Positions 24,935 to 33,186 of a DNA stretch of 64,000 bases are shown one piece after another; position 1 is the stretch's first letter, and each line of letters starts with the position of its first letter. Under the pieces are notes generated by a model. That model was not told the DNA's origin, ran no database searches, and saw nothing but the letters and a program-made list of their open reading frames with translations. This DNA is from Flavobacterium luminosum. GTDB lineage: Bacteria > Bacteroidota > Bacteroidia > Flavobacteriales > Flavobacteriaceae. The DNA lies in assembly GCF_023635005.1 (NCBI RefSeq), contig NZ_JAMLJM010000007.1, positions 1-64,000 of the forward strand, written 5' to 3'. Both the position numbers and the translations under genes were made by a program.

Positions 24935-26272
24935 ATGAGCTCGATTTTAATTAAAAACGCAAAAATTGTTAACGAAGGAAAAATAACCGAAGGCGAAGTT
25001 TTAATTGAAAACGAGTGGATACGAGCCGTAGGAGTAAATCTTCCTACACCTGAAAACTGTCAGATCATTGATGCACAAGGCAATTATCTTATCCCAGGAG
25101 CCATAGACGATCAGGTGCATTTTCGCGAACCGGGATTAACCCACAAAGGAACCATTGCTTCCGAATCTAGAGCAGCCGTGGCTGGCGGAGTAACGTCTTT
25201 TATCGAACAACCCAACACGATTCCCAATGCGGTTACTCAGGAAATCCTAGAAGAAAAATACCAAATTGCCTACGACACATCCTATGCCAATTACTCCTTC
25301 ATGATGGGCGCCACCAACGACAACTTAGAGGAAGTATTAAAAACCAATCCTAAAAATGTTGCTGGAATTAAAATTTTCTTAGGATCATCAACTGGAAATA
25401 TGTTGGTAGACAAAGAAGAGGTGCTAACCAAAATCTTTTCCAACACTTCGATGCTCATTGCTGTTCATTGCGAAGACGAAGCCACGATCAAAAAAAATTT
25501 AGCAATCTATAAAGAAAAATACGGGGACGATATCCCGATGGAATTTCACCATCTAATCCGTAGCGAAGAAGCTTGTTATCTTTCTTCTTCCAAAGCGATA
25601 GAACTGGCAAAAAAGACTGGAGCTCGTTTGCATATTTTCCATCTTTCTACCGCTAAAGAAATGGAGCTTTTTAGAAACGATATTCCATTGGAAGAAAAAC
25701 AAATAACCGCCGAAGTGTGTGTGCATCATCTTTGGTTCACCAATGAAGATTATAAAACCAAAGGAACCCTAATCAAATGGAATCCTGCCGTGAAAACGCA
25801 AAAAGACAAAGATGGTTTGTGGGAAGCCTTATTAGACGATCGCATTGATGTAATTGCTACAGATCATGCTCCACATACTTTAGAAGAAAAAACACATAAT
25901 TATACCTCAGCTCCTTCAGGCGGACCTTTGGTACAACATGCTGTCGTAGCTTTATTTGAAGCGCATCAACAAGGAAAGATTAGCATCGAAAAAATAGTAG
26001 AAAAAATGGCACACAATCCTGCCAAAATTTTCAAAATAGAAAAACGAGGCTTTATCAAAGAAGGATATTTCGCCGATCTCGCTATTGTAAACACAAACGA
26101 CCCTTGGACGGTCTCTAAAGAAAATATTTTATACCATTGCGGTTGGTCTCCGTTAGAAGGTACTACATTTAGTTCAAAAATTACTCATACCTTTGTCAAT
26201 GGAACTTTGGTTTATGAAAACCAAAAAGTAAAAGAAATCCGTAACGGAAAACGTTTGACTTTTAACCGATAA
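24935..26272 (+). CDS. pyrC: dihydroorotase
   Basis: A 445-residue amidohydrolase of the class I dihydroorotase type, for pyrimidine synthesis (carbamoyl-aspartate to dihydroorotate). The ATG at 24935 precedes the conserved SILIKNAKIVNEG strand. Seen are VHFREPGLTHKG near residue 60, AVHCEDE and a metal-site HIFHLSTAKEME segment, and DVIATDHAPHT near residue 308. The usual DxHxHFRE metal motif reads DDQVHFRE, so the first His is Gln; this variant is familiar in Bacteroidota. It sits 13 bases after the glycosyltransferase gene. Confidence 0.88.
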   Translation: MSSILIKNAKIVNEGKITEGEVLIENEWIRAVGVNLPTPENCQIIDAQGNYLIPGAIDDQVHFREPGLTHKGTIASESRAAVAGGVTSFIEQPNTIPNAVTQEILEEKYQIAYDTSYANYSFMMGATNDNLEEVLKTNPKNVAGIKIFLGSSTGNMLVDKEEVLTKIFSNTSMLIAVHCEDEATIKKNLAIYKEKYGDDIPMEFHHLIRSEEACYLSSSKAIELAKKTGARLHIFHLSTAKEMELFRNDIPLEEKQITAEVCVHHLWFTNEDYKTKGTLIKWNPAVKTQKDKDGLWEALLDDRIDVIATDHAPHTLEEKTHNYTSAPSGGPLVQHAVVALFEAHQQGKISIEKIVEKMAHNPAKIFKIEKRGFIKEGYFADLAIVNTNDPWTVSKENILYHCGWSPLEGTTFSSKITHTFVNGTLVYENQKVKEIRNGKRLTFNR

Positions 26273-26276
26273 CTTG

Positions 26277-26693
26277 ATGAAAAAAATATTGTTTTTGCTC
26301 CTATCTGTACCTTTTTTGAGTTGTAATCCTAACCAATCTGTAGAAAAACCCAAAAAACTCATTGAAGAAGAAACGATGGAAGCGATTTTATACGATTTGG
26401 CTTTGTTACAAGCGTTAAAAGGTTACAATCCACAGAAATTGGCTGAAAACAATATCAATCCTAAAACGTATATCTATCAGAAATATAAGATTGATAGCCT
26501 ACAATTTGTAGAAAACAACCGTTATTATTCTGCCGATGTTGAGAATTATAAAAAAATGTTTGATCGTGTGATCGAACGCTTAGACACAGAAAAAAAAGCT
26601 GCTGATAAAATCGTTCAGAAAGAGACAAAAGCAGAAGAAAAAAAACGAAAAGATTCTATCACAAAAGCTAGAAAACAAACAAGCAATAATTAA
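26277..26693 (+). CDS. DUF4296 lipoprotein
   Basis: A 138-residue lipoprotein: signal peptide with lipobox at Cys16 (FLSCNP), a DUF4296 core (ETMEAILYDLALLQALKGY, YIYQKYKIDSLQFVENNRYYS) and a charged coiled-coil-like tail rich in Lys and Glu. The ATG at 26277 is preferred over the TTG at 26274. The family is confined to Bacteroidota and is of unknown function; it commonly follows dihydroorotase. Its end overlaps the convergent GNAT gene by four bases. Confidence 0.8.
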   Translation: MKKILFLLLSVPFLSCNPNQSVEKPKKLIEEETMEAILYDLALLQALKGYNPQKLAENNINPKTYIYQKYKIDSLQFVENNRYYSADVENYKKMFDRVIERLDTEKKAADKIVQKETKAEEKKRKDSITKARKQTSNN

Positions 26694-27223
26694 GATTGCT
26701 CCCAATTTTCTTTTCTAATTTCATAGATAAAATTGAGTTTCGGTGTTTCACCGTAATATTCTATTAGTTGTTCATCTATCTTCTGAGCATCAAGTCGTTC
26801 CATGGCTATCTGTGAACGTTTGTTTTGCGAACCCACATGAAAATAAACTGTATCTACAAAACGAAACGCGTAGTCTAACATTAGCCTTTTTACCATAGGA
26901 TTCAGACCTTTTCCCCAATAGGCTTTGGCATAAAAAGTGTACCCAATTAACACACTTTTGTCCTTCGGATTATAATCGTAAAAGCGAGTGCTTCCTACTA
27001 CTTTATCGGAATCTAGTGCAACAATCTTAAAGGCACCGCCACTCTCGAGTGCTCCTTTAAAGAAAACCTCAAAAACGTCGCGCTTGTATCTATCTTTATT
27101 AGGATGCTGTTCCCACACTTCGGGATCCGAAGCACAAGCATACAAATCTTCAAAATCAGTTTCCGCAAGAGGAACTAATTGAACGGTCGTGTTGCGTAGG
27201 TTTGTTGGCTGTAAATACATCAT
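26690..27223 (-). CDS. GNAT-family N-acetyltransferase
   Basis: A 177-residue protein with the RimJ/RimL-type GNAT layout: LVPLAETDFEDLYACASDPEVW at the N-terminus, a VIGYTFYAKAYWGKGLN acetyl-CoA-binding segment near residue 95, and a C-terminal GSQNKRSQIAMERL helix. It acetylates an unknown amine, possibly a protein N-terminus. It overlaps the upstream epimerase gene by four bases, so the two are translationally coupled. Confidence 0.85.
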   Translation of the reverse strand: MMYLQPTNLRNTTVQLVPLAETDFEDLYACASDPEVWEQHPNKDRYKRDVFEVFFKGALESGGAFKIVALDSDKVVGSTRFYDYNPKDKSVLIGYTFYAKAYWGKGLNPMVKRLMLDYAFRFVDTVYFHVGSQNKRSQIAMERLDAQKIDEQLIEYYGETPKLNFIYEIRKENWEQS

Positions 27224-28197
27224 TTTGATTCAATATAATTCGCTATCGGTTGAAATTCGATACCGAGAGTTTGTTTCACTTTTGATGTATCAAAATACTC
27301 TACGTGGTGTAACGTATGCGCCATGTCTCTGGAAAGCATTCTTTTTTTGCCAAATAATCCCAAAAAATAATCCATACACCATGCTACACTGGTCATCCAT
27401 GGTTGCGCTGAAAATCGTGGCATTTTTACTTTAAGTTTATGCGCAAGCAGTTCAATTAAAGTTTTATAAGTCAATGTTTCTGCCACCAATGTAAATCGTT
27501 GTCCTTTACTATCCGAATTCATCAAAGCTATCATGGCGCGAACCACATCGTCTACTGATACAAAGCCTGTTCCGCCTTCGGTATAAAACCAAAGTCCTTT
27601 TTGTACACGATCATAGATTTCACCACTACCGGTGTTCCAGAACAAAGGCCCTAGAATTACGCCAGGATTGACCACCACTACTTCCAAACCTTCCTGATCG
27701 CCTCTCCAAACTTCCATTTCGGCTCCGTATTTCGAAATAGCATAATCGCTATGTCTGATTTCGGGATTCCATTCTGTTTCTTCTGTAATTATGGTTTCGT
27801 GTTCCTTTAAATCACCTAAAGTGGCAATAGAACTCACATAACACAATTTTTTGACTCCAAAATCGATACAACAATTTACAATGTTAGCTGTCCCTTCGAT
27901 ATTGGTTTTTCGTAACTTTTCTTCTTCTTTAGGTTCAAAAGAAATATAGGCCGCACAATGGTACACGTAATCTACACCTTGAAAAGCATCTTCGAGCGAA
28001 GGAATATCTAAAATATCACCGGAAATCCAAAAGATACGATCGTATAAATCTGATTTTTGATAATACTCAAAAACCTTGCGAACGTTTTCCTTATTGGCTT
28101 CATTTCGAAATAATGCTTTTACTTTCTGACCTTGTTCAAGCAGTTGTAATACCAAATGTGAACCGACTAATCCTGTTGCTCCTGTAACTAAAATCAT
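27220..28197 (-). CDS. NAD-dependent epimerase/dehydratase (extended SDR)
   Basis: A 325-residue extended short-chain dehydrogenase/reductase. The Rossmann motif TGATGLVGSHLV is at the N-terminus, and the catalytic SerTyrLys set is seen as SSIATLG and YAISKYGAE. The family acts on nucleotide sugars or on steroid- and dihydroflavonol-like substrates; the substrate here is unknown. A -7 element ends four bases before the ATG, so the message may be leaderless. It is cotranscribed with the GNAT gene. Confidence 0.85.
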   Translation of the reverse strand: MILVTGATGLVGSHLVLQLLEQGQKVKALFRNEANKENVRKVFEYYQKSDLYDRIFWISGDILDIPSLEDAFQGVDYVYHCAAYISFEPKEEEKLRKTNIEGTANIVNCCIDFGVKKLCYVSSIATLGDLKEHETIITEETEWNPEIRHSDYAISKYGAEMEVWRGDQEGLEVVVVNPGVILGPLFWNTGSGEIYDRVQKGLWFYTEGGTGFVSVDDVVRAMIALMNSDSKGQRFTLVAETLTYKTLIELLAHKLKVKMPRFSAQPWMTSVAWCMDYFLGLFGKKRMLSRDMAHTLHHVEYFDTSKVKQTLGIEFQPIANYIESK

Positions 28198-28201
28198 ATT
28201 T

Positions 28202-28232
28202 CAAAGATATAGATTTAAGTGTATAACCACAA
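28202..28232 (-). promoter_or_regulatory. promoter of the epimerase-GNAT operon, probably leaderless
   Basis: Minus-strand TTG (28232-28230), 20-base spacer, and TATCTTTG (28209-28202). The start codon begins four bases downstream. Confidence 0.55.
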
Positions 28233-28322
28233 AGTTAACCACATATCTTCTGCAGCCTAAACACCTTAGAGCGATTGTATTTTAATTAACAATTGTAAAC
28301 ACGGTGTAACGACCAGATTCTT

Positions 28323-28330
28323 TAATTTTG
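28323..28330 (+). promoter_or_regulatory. -7 promoter element of umuC-umuD, probably leaderless
   Basis: TAATTTTG ends four bases before the umuC ATG. No clear SOS box was recognised around it. Confidence 0.5.
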
Positions 28331-28334
28331 CAAA

Positions 28335-29612
28335 ATGTATGCTTTAGTCGATTGTAATAATTTTTACGCTTCCTGCGAACGTGTTTTCCAACCTCAATAC
28401 ATTGGAAAACCAATCGTTGTGCTCTCTAACAACGATGGTTGCGTAATTTCACGAAGTGACGAAGCAAAGTCCTTAGGTATTCCTATGGGAGCGCCCGAAT
28501 TTAAAATACGATCACTTTTGACCCAAAAGAACATCAAAGTCTTTTCATCTAATTATGCACTTTACGGTGATTTAAGCAATCGGGTTATGCAGATTCTGAA
28601 CGAATTCAGCCCACACATGGAAATCTACAGTATTGACGAAGCTTTTATGAATTTTGAGGGGATTCAGATTTCGAATTTTCACGATTACGGGACCCTCATG
28701 AGAAATCGGGTACAAAAATGGGTTGGTATTCCAATTTCAGTAGGTTTTGCCTCGACAAAAGCCTTGTCTAAAGTAGCCAACAAAATAGCGCGAAAATTTC
28801 CGGAACGCACTAAAGGAGTCTATTGCATAGACACAGAAGAAAAAAGAATCAGAGCTTTACAATGGACTAAAATTGAAGATGTTTGGGGAATTGGAAGAAA
28901 ACATGCGCAGCGACTTCAGAACCATAATGTTCTTACGGCTTATCAATTTACTTTGCTTTCGGACGATTGGGTACGAAAAAACATGTCGGTCATTGGACTT
29001 CGTTTAAAACATGAACTCGAAGGAAAATCGGTGTTAAGTTTAGAGCCTGCCTCTGAACATAAAAAAAGTATTGCAGTCACCCGAAGTTTTCCAAAACAAC
29101 TGTCAGATTTTGACGCACTCAAAGAGCGTGTTTCCACCTTTGCGACAGTTTGTGCCGAAAAACTACGAAAACAACAATCTTGTTGTCAGACTATCATTGT
29201 GATGTTACTGATTGACAAACATCAATACAAAACTGACAAATACTATTTTAACAGAGCCGTTACCTTGCCATTTGCCACACAATCTTCGCTAACCATTGCC
29301 AACGCCTCTATTGGTATTTTAAAAGAACTTCTTGCTGAAACCAAAGGTGCTAAATTCAAAAAAGCGGGCGTGATTGTCACAGGATTAACCCCTGAGAATA
29401 ACAAACAATTTCATTTGTTTGAAGAAGAAAATCCTAAACATTTGTCACTGATGAAAACCATCGATTCCTTGAATCAAAAAATAGGAACACGAAAAATCAA
29501 GTTGGCCAATCAGAATTTAAACCTGACTTGGGATATGAATCAGAATTATCTGTCTCCAAAATACACTACTAATTTTAACGAAATCCTTGAAATCAATGTC
29601 GACCGATCATAA
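28335..29612 (+). CDS. umuC: Y-family DNA polymerase V catalytic subunit
   Basis: A 425-residue translesion polymerase. The N-terminal catalytic motifs are YALVDCNNFYASCERVF (metal-binding Asp), SNNDGCVISRSDEAK and YSIDEAFMNF (second acidic pair, near residue 100). A helix-hairpin-helix thumb region (VWGIGRKHAQRLQ) and the UmuC-type C-terminal domain follow. It copies damaged DNA in the SOS response. It overlaps umuD by 17 bases from the latter's ATG and comes first in the operon, the reverse of the Escherichia coli order. Confidence 0.95.
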   Translation: MYALVDCNNFYASCERVFQPQYIGKPIVVLSNNDGCVISRSDEAKSLGIPMGAPEFKIRSLLTQKNIKVFSSNYALYGDLSNRVMQILNEFSPHMEIYSIDEAFMNFEGIQISNFHDYGTLMRNRVQKWVGIPISVGFASTKALSKVANKIARKFPERTKGVYCIDTEEKRIRALQWTKIEDVWGIGRKHAQRLQNHNVLTAYQFTLLSDDWVRKNMSVIGLRLKHELEGKSVLSLEPASEHKKSIAVTRSFPKQLSDFDALKERVSTFATVCAEKLRKQQSCCQTIIVMLLIDKHQYKTDKYYFNRAVTLPFATQSSLTIANASIGILKELLAETKGAKFKKAGVIVTGLTPENNKQFHLFEEENPKHLSLMKTIDSLNQKIGTRKIKLANQNLNLTWDMNQNYLSPKYTTNFNEILEINVDRS

Positions 29613-30033
29613 ACTTACTTTTTTTAGACCTGATCTCGAAAGTGATATGTCTATACCGTATATCAAAGAAGGAGTTTCTGCTGGATTCCCCTCTCCTGCC
29701 GCTGATTTTTCGGAAAACAGCATCGATTTAAACAAAGAATTATCCAAAAATCCTCTGGCCACTTTCTACATCCGTGTAAAAGGAAATTCGATGATTAATG
29801 CTGGTATTCAAGATAAAGATATTCTGGTGGTAGACCGAAGTCTGGAAGCTACTAATAATAAGATTGCTATCTGTTTTATTGATGGTGAATTTACCGTAAA
29901 ACGAATTAAACTCGATACAAACGGCCTATACCTCATGCCTGAGAATGAAAATTACAAACCTATCAAAGTAAGCGAAGAAAACCAATTTATGATATGGGGC
30001 ATTGTTACTTATATCATTAAATCCGTTTTGTAA
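29596..30033 (+). CDS. umuD: UmuD-like S24 autoprotease
   Basis: A 145-residue LexA/UmuD-type protein from the ATG at 29596; the TTG at 29587 is less likely. The self-cleavage site lies in VSAGFPSPAADF (Ala-Gly bond near residue 29). Catalytic Ser is in GNSMINAGIQDKD and catalytic Lys in FTVKRIKL. Cleavage would produce the active UmuD' accessory of polymerase V. There is no DNA-binding domain, so it is not a LexA repressor. It is cotranscribed with umuC. Confidence 0.92.
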   Translation: MSTDHKLTFFRPDLESDMSIPYIKEGVSAGFPSPAADFSENSIDLNKELSKNPLATFYIRVKGNSMINAGIQDKDILVVDRSLEATNNKIAICFIDGEFTVKRIKLDTNGLYLMPENENYKPIKVSEENQFMIWGIVTYIIKSVL

Positions 30034-30093
30034 CACCCTTGTTTTACCAGCTAAACATAGCATTAAAAATAAGAAATCTCACGGTTTGGAACT

Positions 30094-31083
30094 TTATAAT
30101 AACTGACCGGTATATTCCTGAACAATTTCATCAAACACCTGCAACAAAGCATTATGATCATCTAAAGTAACTAATTTGTTTCGATGTTCTTTAAAATGTG
30201 GAATTCCTTTAAAATAATTTGTATAGTGACGACGCATTTCCACGATACCTACACGTTCCCCTTTCCACTCCATGGACCATATTAAATGGTTACGGGCAGC
30301 TTCCACACGATCGTTTATAGTTGGAACCGGTAAGCGTTCGCCTGTTTTAAAATAATGTTTGATTTCGTTAAAAATCCAAGGGTAACCAATAGCTGCACGA
30401 CCTATCATCATTCCGTCCAGACCATATTTGTTTTTGTATTCTAAGGCTTTTTCAGGCGAATCTATATCACCATTGCCAAAAATCGGAATAGTAATTCTCG
30501 GATTATTTTTAACTCTTTCTATATGAGACCAATCCGAATGTCCTTTATACATTTGTGCTCTTGTTCTGGCATGTACCGTTAGAGCCTGAATACCTACGTC
30601 TTGAAGTCTTTCCGCCACTTCATCAATATTAATAGACGATTCATCCCAACCCAAACGGGTCTTAACGGTTACCGGCAAATTGGTACTTTTCACAACAGCT
30701 TTAGTCAAACGAACCATCAAGTCGATGTCTTTCAATACTCCAGCACCTGCTCCTTTACAAACAACTTTTTTTACGGGACAACCAAAATTAATATCGACTA
30801 GATCGGGCTGTACCGTTTCAACTATTCTAGCCGACATTGCCATTGCTTCTTCATCACCTCCAAAAATCTGAATCCCTACAGGTCTTTCATAGTCAAAGAT
30901 ATCGAGTTTCTGACGGCTTTTTATAGCATCTCTGATTAATCCTTCGGAAGAAATAAACTCCGAATACATTAAATCCGCTCCATGCATTTTACACAAACGA
31001 CGAAAAGGCGGATCACTAACATCTTCCATAGGAGCCAGCAATAGTGGGAAATCAGGTAATTCTATAGAACCAATTTTGGGCAT
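30094..31083 (-). CDS. dusB: tRNA-dihydrouridine synthase
   Basis: A 329-residue FMN enzyme that reduces uridine to dihydrouridine in the tRNA D-loop. It has the N-terminal LLAPMEDVSDPPFRRLC, VDINFGCPVKKVVCKGAGAG with the catalytic Cys in that loop, and IFGNGDIDSPEKAL for phosphate binding. The DusB subfamily is most likely from length and motif spacing. It begins just after a terminator that closes the Roadblock gene upstream. Confidence 0.92.
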   Translation of the reverse strand: MPKIGSIELPDFPLLLAPMEDVSDPPFRRLCKMHGADLMYSEFISSEGLIRDAIKSRQKLDIFDYERPVGIQIFGGDEEAMAMSARIVETVQPDLVDINFGCPVKKVVCKGAGAGVLKDIDLMVRLTKAVVKSTNLPVTVKTRLGWDESSINIDEVAERLQDVGIQALTVHARTRAQMYKGHSDWSHIERVKNNPRITIPIFGNGDIDSPEKALEYKNKYGLDGMMIGRAAIGYPWIFNEIKHYFKTGERLPVPTINDRVEAARNHLIWSMEWKGERVGIVEMRRHYTNYFKGIPHFKEHRNKLVTLDDHNALLQVFDEIVQEYTGQLL

Positions 31084-31111
31084 TTTATTCTGTTTTACAA
31101 TGAATTACAAA

Positions 31112-31143
31112 TAAAAAAAGCTGCAAAATTACAGCTTTTTTTA
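31112..31143 (-). terminator. terminator between the Roadblock-like gene and dusB
   Basis: A 12-bp stem (31112-31123 with 31132-31143) with A/T tracts on both sides, downstream of the gene at 31165-31539. Confidence 0.8.
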
Positions 31144-31164
31144 TGATGCAAAGATAGTATTATT

Positions 31165-31539
31165 CTACAATTTACCTGCAATGTCTTTGCTGTATTTTTT
31201 CAGCGTAGCTCTGGCCATTCCCAAATTCACTTTCGAAGAATCTACCGCTAAATACACGAAATATTCTCCATTGTCCGATAGATCTATAATATGGATTTGG
31301 TTGGACAAGGTAATTAAAATATCATCTATTTTTTGGTCCAATCCTAGAGCCTTAAGAGCATTAAATTTAGCCTTAACGACCTCTAAATTGTAGGCCGAAG
31401 CCAATTCAGGATCAAAATTAGGGTCTACGGATAGAGAAGCAAAAGACATCCCGGTTTTAATTTCTGTAACGGACACCCCAATAAAACCAGCAAGGTTATC
31501 TTTCAAATCTGTTGTAAAAGTTGTTAAAAAATCTGACAT
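31165..31539 (-). CDS. Roadblock/LC7-like protein, divergent
   Basis: A 124-residue cytoplasmic protein with no signal peptide. Secondary-structure pattern (helix, strands FIGVSVTEIKTGMSFASLSVD, helix, strands IHIIDLSDNGEYFVYLAVD, helix) and its position beside two clearer paralogues suggest a Roadblock/LC7 fold, the fold of MglB-type regulators of small GTPases. Direct resemblance to those paralogues is weak. It lies 22 bases after the next Roadblock gene, so the two probably form one transcript. Confidence 0.6.
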   Translation of the reverse strand: MSDFLTTFTTDLKDNLAGFIGVSVTEIKTGMSFASLSVDPNFDPELASAYNLEVVKAKFNALKALGLDQKIDDILITLSNQIHIIDLSDNGEYFVYLAVDSSKVNLGMARATLKKYSKDIAGKL

Positions 31540-31561
31540 AAAATTTTTTTTAAGTTATTAT

Positions 31562-31879
31562 TTATAGTGAATTTTGCATTTTAAGATGGATTAATCCTAG
31601 TTTACTTGGATCTTTCGTGAATAACCCCAAGTACTCATCATTTTTTAGTTTTTTCACAAAAAAAAGGCCTTTTTCCCCTTGAAGAATCAATTCGTTAGTC
31701 ACTCCGTATTTTAGATCTTCCAAAAGTTCCTTACACATGGTAAGAAGCACCCCTGACATGGCGGCTATATTTCCAGGATATTCAAGCTGTTGAAACTCTA
31801 ACAGCACACCGTCTGTATTGAAAACCAGTCCGGCTTCTACTCCTATGTTTTCAATTAAAGCATCTAATTTAATTTTCAT
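31562..31879 (-). CDS. Roadblock/LC7 domain protein A
   Basis: A 105-residue single-domain protein: LDALIENIGVEAGLVFNTDGVLLE, YPGNIAAMSGVLLTMCKELLEDL and NELILQGEKGLFFVKKL follow the MglB-like pattern. Such proteins dimerise and control small Ras-like GTPases or act as scaffolds. It is paralogous to the gene at 32295-32630, and both lie divergent from a tiny basic protein gene. No GTPase gene is adjacent apart from lepA. Confidence 0.78.
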   Translation of the reverse strand: MKIKLDALIENIGVEAGLVFNTDGVLLEFQQLEYPGNIAAMSGVLLTMCKELLEDLKYGVTNELILQGEKGLFFVKKLKNDEYLGLFTKDPSKLGLIHLKMQNSL

Positions 31880-31970
31880 TTTTGTTGGTTATTTTAAATT
31901 TGTTTTTGCTAATATAGATAAAAACTACAAGAAATTACTCGAAAAATGTGCTAATTTTTAAAAAAATCTT

Positions 31971-31978
31971 TATATTTG
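31971..31978 (+). promoter_or_regulatory. -7 promoter element of the 43-residue basic protein gene
   Basis: TATATTTG, an exact TAnnTTTG match, 23 bases before the ATG at 32002. Confidence 0.5.
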
Positions 31979-32001
31979 GTATACTATATTTTAAGAATTT
32001 T

Positions 32002-32133
32002 ATGACACAGAGTAAAAATTTTCACGACTTAAGAAAAAAATTAGAAAAGAGGTTAATCGAATTCAGAAAATACCGTTTTGCCAATGGTAAAACAACCAAA
32101 AAAGCAGGATTATTTTCTAAGATTTTTAATTAA
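32002..32133 (+). CDS. small basic protein (43 residues), paralogue 1
   Basis: Encodes 43 residues rich in Lys and Arg: a predicted helix DLRKKLEKRLIEFRKYR, an NGK turn and a C-terminal GLFSKIFN. It has a -7 element upstream and a stem-loop (32199-32221) downstream. The same helix/NG/KIF plan is found in the 50-residue protein at 32862-33014. It is transcribed divergently from Roadblock gene A. Function unknown; it may bind the Roadblock protein, membrane or nucleic acid. Confidence 0.65.
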   Translation: MTQSKNFHDLRKKLEKRLIEFRKYRFANGKTTKKAGLFSKIFN

Positions 32134-32198
32134 TGATGTACTTCTTTCTTATCAGAATACATGATTTTACATCAAAAAAGATTTCTATTTTTAACACG

Positions 32199-32228
32199 AA
32201 TCCATGCTAAGAACATGGATTATTTTTT
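32199..32228 (+). terminator. terminator after small basic protein 1
   Basis: An 8-bp stem AATCCATG/CATGGATT (32199-32206 with 32214-32221) followed by a T-rich tail. Confidence 0.7.
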
Positions 32229-32294
32229 CAAATTTATTATACTTTTCATATTGACCTGTAAAATCAAAATCTACAACATATGATTAATCAATTG

Positions 32295-32630
32295 TCATGA
32301 TTCTAAATTCCTAAAATCTAGATTTTGTGTACTCAAATGAATCAGTCCCATCTTACTCAAATCTTCAGTAAACAAAGTCAACCATTCGTCTTGATTTATA
32401 TGTTTAATAAAGAAAAGTCCTTGATCCGCTTTAAGAATCAATTCATTAACCTTACCTAAGTTTGAGTTTTCAAATAGTTCTTTAGAGACATTAAGAATCA
32501 TAGCTGACATAGCCGAAATATTTCCCGGATAATCTAAATTATAGGACTCAAACAAGACACCTTCAGAATTAAAAATCATCCCTCCATTTACGTCAATCTT
32601 CTCTATTAATAACTCTAATTTAGTCTTCAT
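32295..32630 (-). CDS. Roadblock/LC7 domain protein B
   Basis: A 111-residue paralogue of the gene at 31562-31879 (shared LELLIEKIDVNGGMIFNSEG, YPGNISAMSAMILNVSKELF and NELILKADQGLFFIKHI). The ATG at 32630 matches the paralogue's start; a longer frame upstream would add 30 residues covering the promoter. A -7 element (reverse of CAAAGGTA at 32657-32664) supports this. It lies divergent from a 50-residue basic protein gene, repeating the arrangement of cassette A. Confidence 0.78.
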   Translation of the reverse strand: MKTKLELLIEKIDVNGGMIFNSEGVLFESYNLDYPGNISAMSAMILNVSKELFENSNLGKVNELILKADQGLFFIKHINQDEWLTLFTEDLSKMGLIHLSTQNLDFRNLES

Positions 32631-32656
32631 CTGTATCATTAAATTCTTTAACAAAA

Positions 32657-32664
32657 CAAAGGTA
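32657..32664 (-). promoter_or_regulatory. -7 promoter element of Roadblock gene B
   Basis: Reads TACCTTTG on the minus strand, 26 bases before the ATG at 32630. Confidence 0.5.
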
Positions 32665-32739
32665 GCTTTAATAAATAAGACTGCATGGTAATTTTTTGTT
32701 AAATCTTTTAAAGGAAACAATAAACAAAATATTTTTCAT

Positions 32740-32747
32740 TATCTTTG
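32740..32747 (+). promoter_or_regulatory. -7 promoter element of the 50-residue basic protein gene
   Basis: TATCTTTG, an exact TAnnTTTG match. It leaves an untranslated leader of roughly 110 bases before the ATG at 32862. Confidence 0.45.
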
Positions 32748-32861
32748 CAGTAGAAAATTTTAGTCAATTAAAAAATGATCTGTCAATATAATGCATTGAT
32801 ATATTTAAGTATAGATAAAATTTTTTAAAATCCCCCAAAAACACCTCTAAATATTTGTAAC

Positions 32862-33014
32862 ATGAAAACGATAGAAGAAGTACGATTTGATGCAAATGCG
32901 AAATTAGCTAAGTTTAGATCATTTCGAATAGAAAATGGCGAAATAGCAGTACCAAAAAAAAATAAATCAAAGAAAAAACAGCCTAGTCTATTAACTAAGA
33001 TATTTAGTTTTTAA
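32862..33014 (+). CDS. small basic protein (50 residues), paralogue 2
   Basis: Encodes 50 residues: VRFDANAKLAKFRSFRIENG, a Lys-rich linker (PKKNKSKKKQ) and the end SLLTKIFSF. It shares with paralogue 1 the Lys/Arg helix, an NG turn and a terminal (L/F)(S/T)KIF motif. A -7 element lies upstream and a strong terminator downstream, so it is a real transcription unit despite its size. It diverges from Roadblock gene B. Function unknown. Confidence 0.65.
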   Translation: MKTIEEVRFDANAKLAKFRSFRIENGEIAVPKKNKSKKKQPSLLTKIFSF

Positions 33015-33052
33015 TCTACAAAAATTGTTTGCAATGATTGGTTTTCTTAACC

Positions 33053-33085
33053 AAAAGCACCTTGTTTATGCAAGGTGCTTTTTAA
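33053..33085 (+). terminator. terminator after small basic protein 2
   Basis: A perfect 12-bp stem (33053-33064 with 33071-33082; core GCACCTTG/CAAGGTGC) ending in T residues. Confidence 0.88.
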
Positions 33086-33186
33086 TTTAAGACCTATCTT
33101 AAAATATAATATCAGTTTTTCTAAAAAATTAGTCTATTTTTTTATTCTCTCATAATGTTTTCTAATAAAATCTAAACTATCCTTAC

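Noticed and set aside
29596..30033. LexA repressor
   Set aside because: There is a cleavage site and Ser-Lys pair but no N-terminal DNA-binding domain, and it overlaps umuC.
30601..30871. Overlapping open frames on the opposite strand of dusB
   Set aside because: These are shadows of a conserved gene, without start signals or recognisable protein features. The same reasoning removed the other antisense frames in the window.
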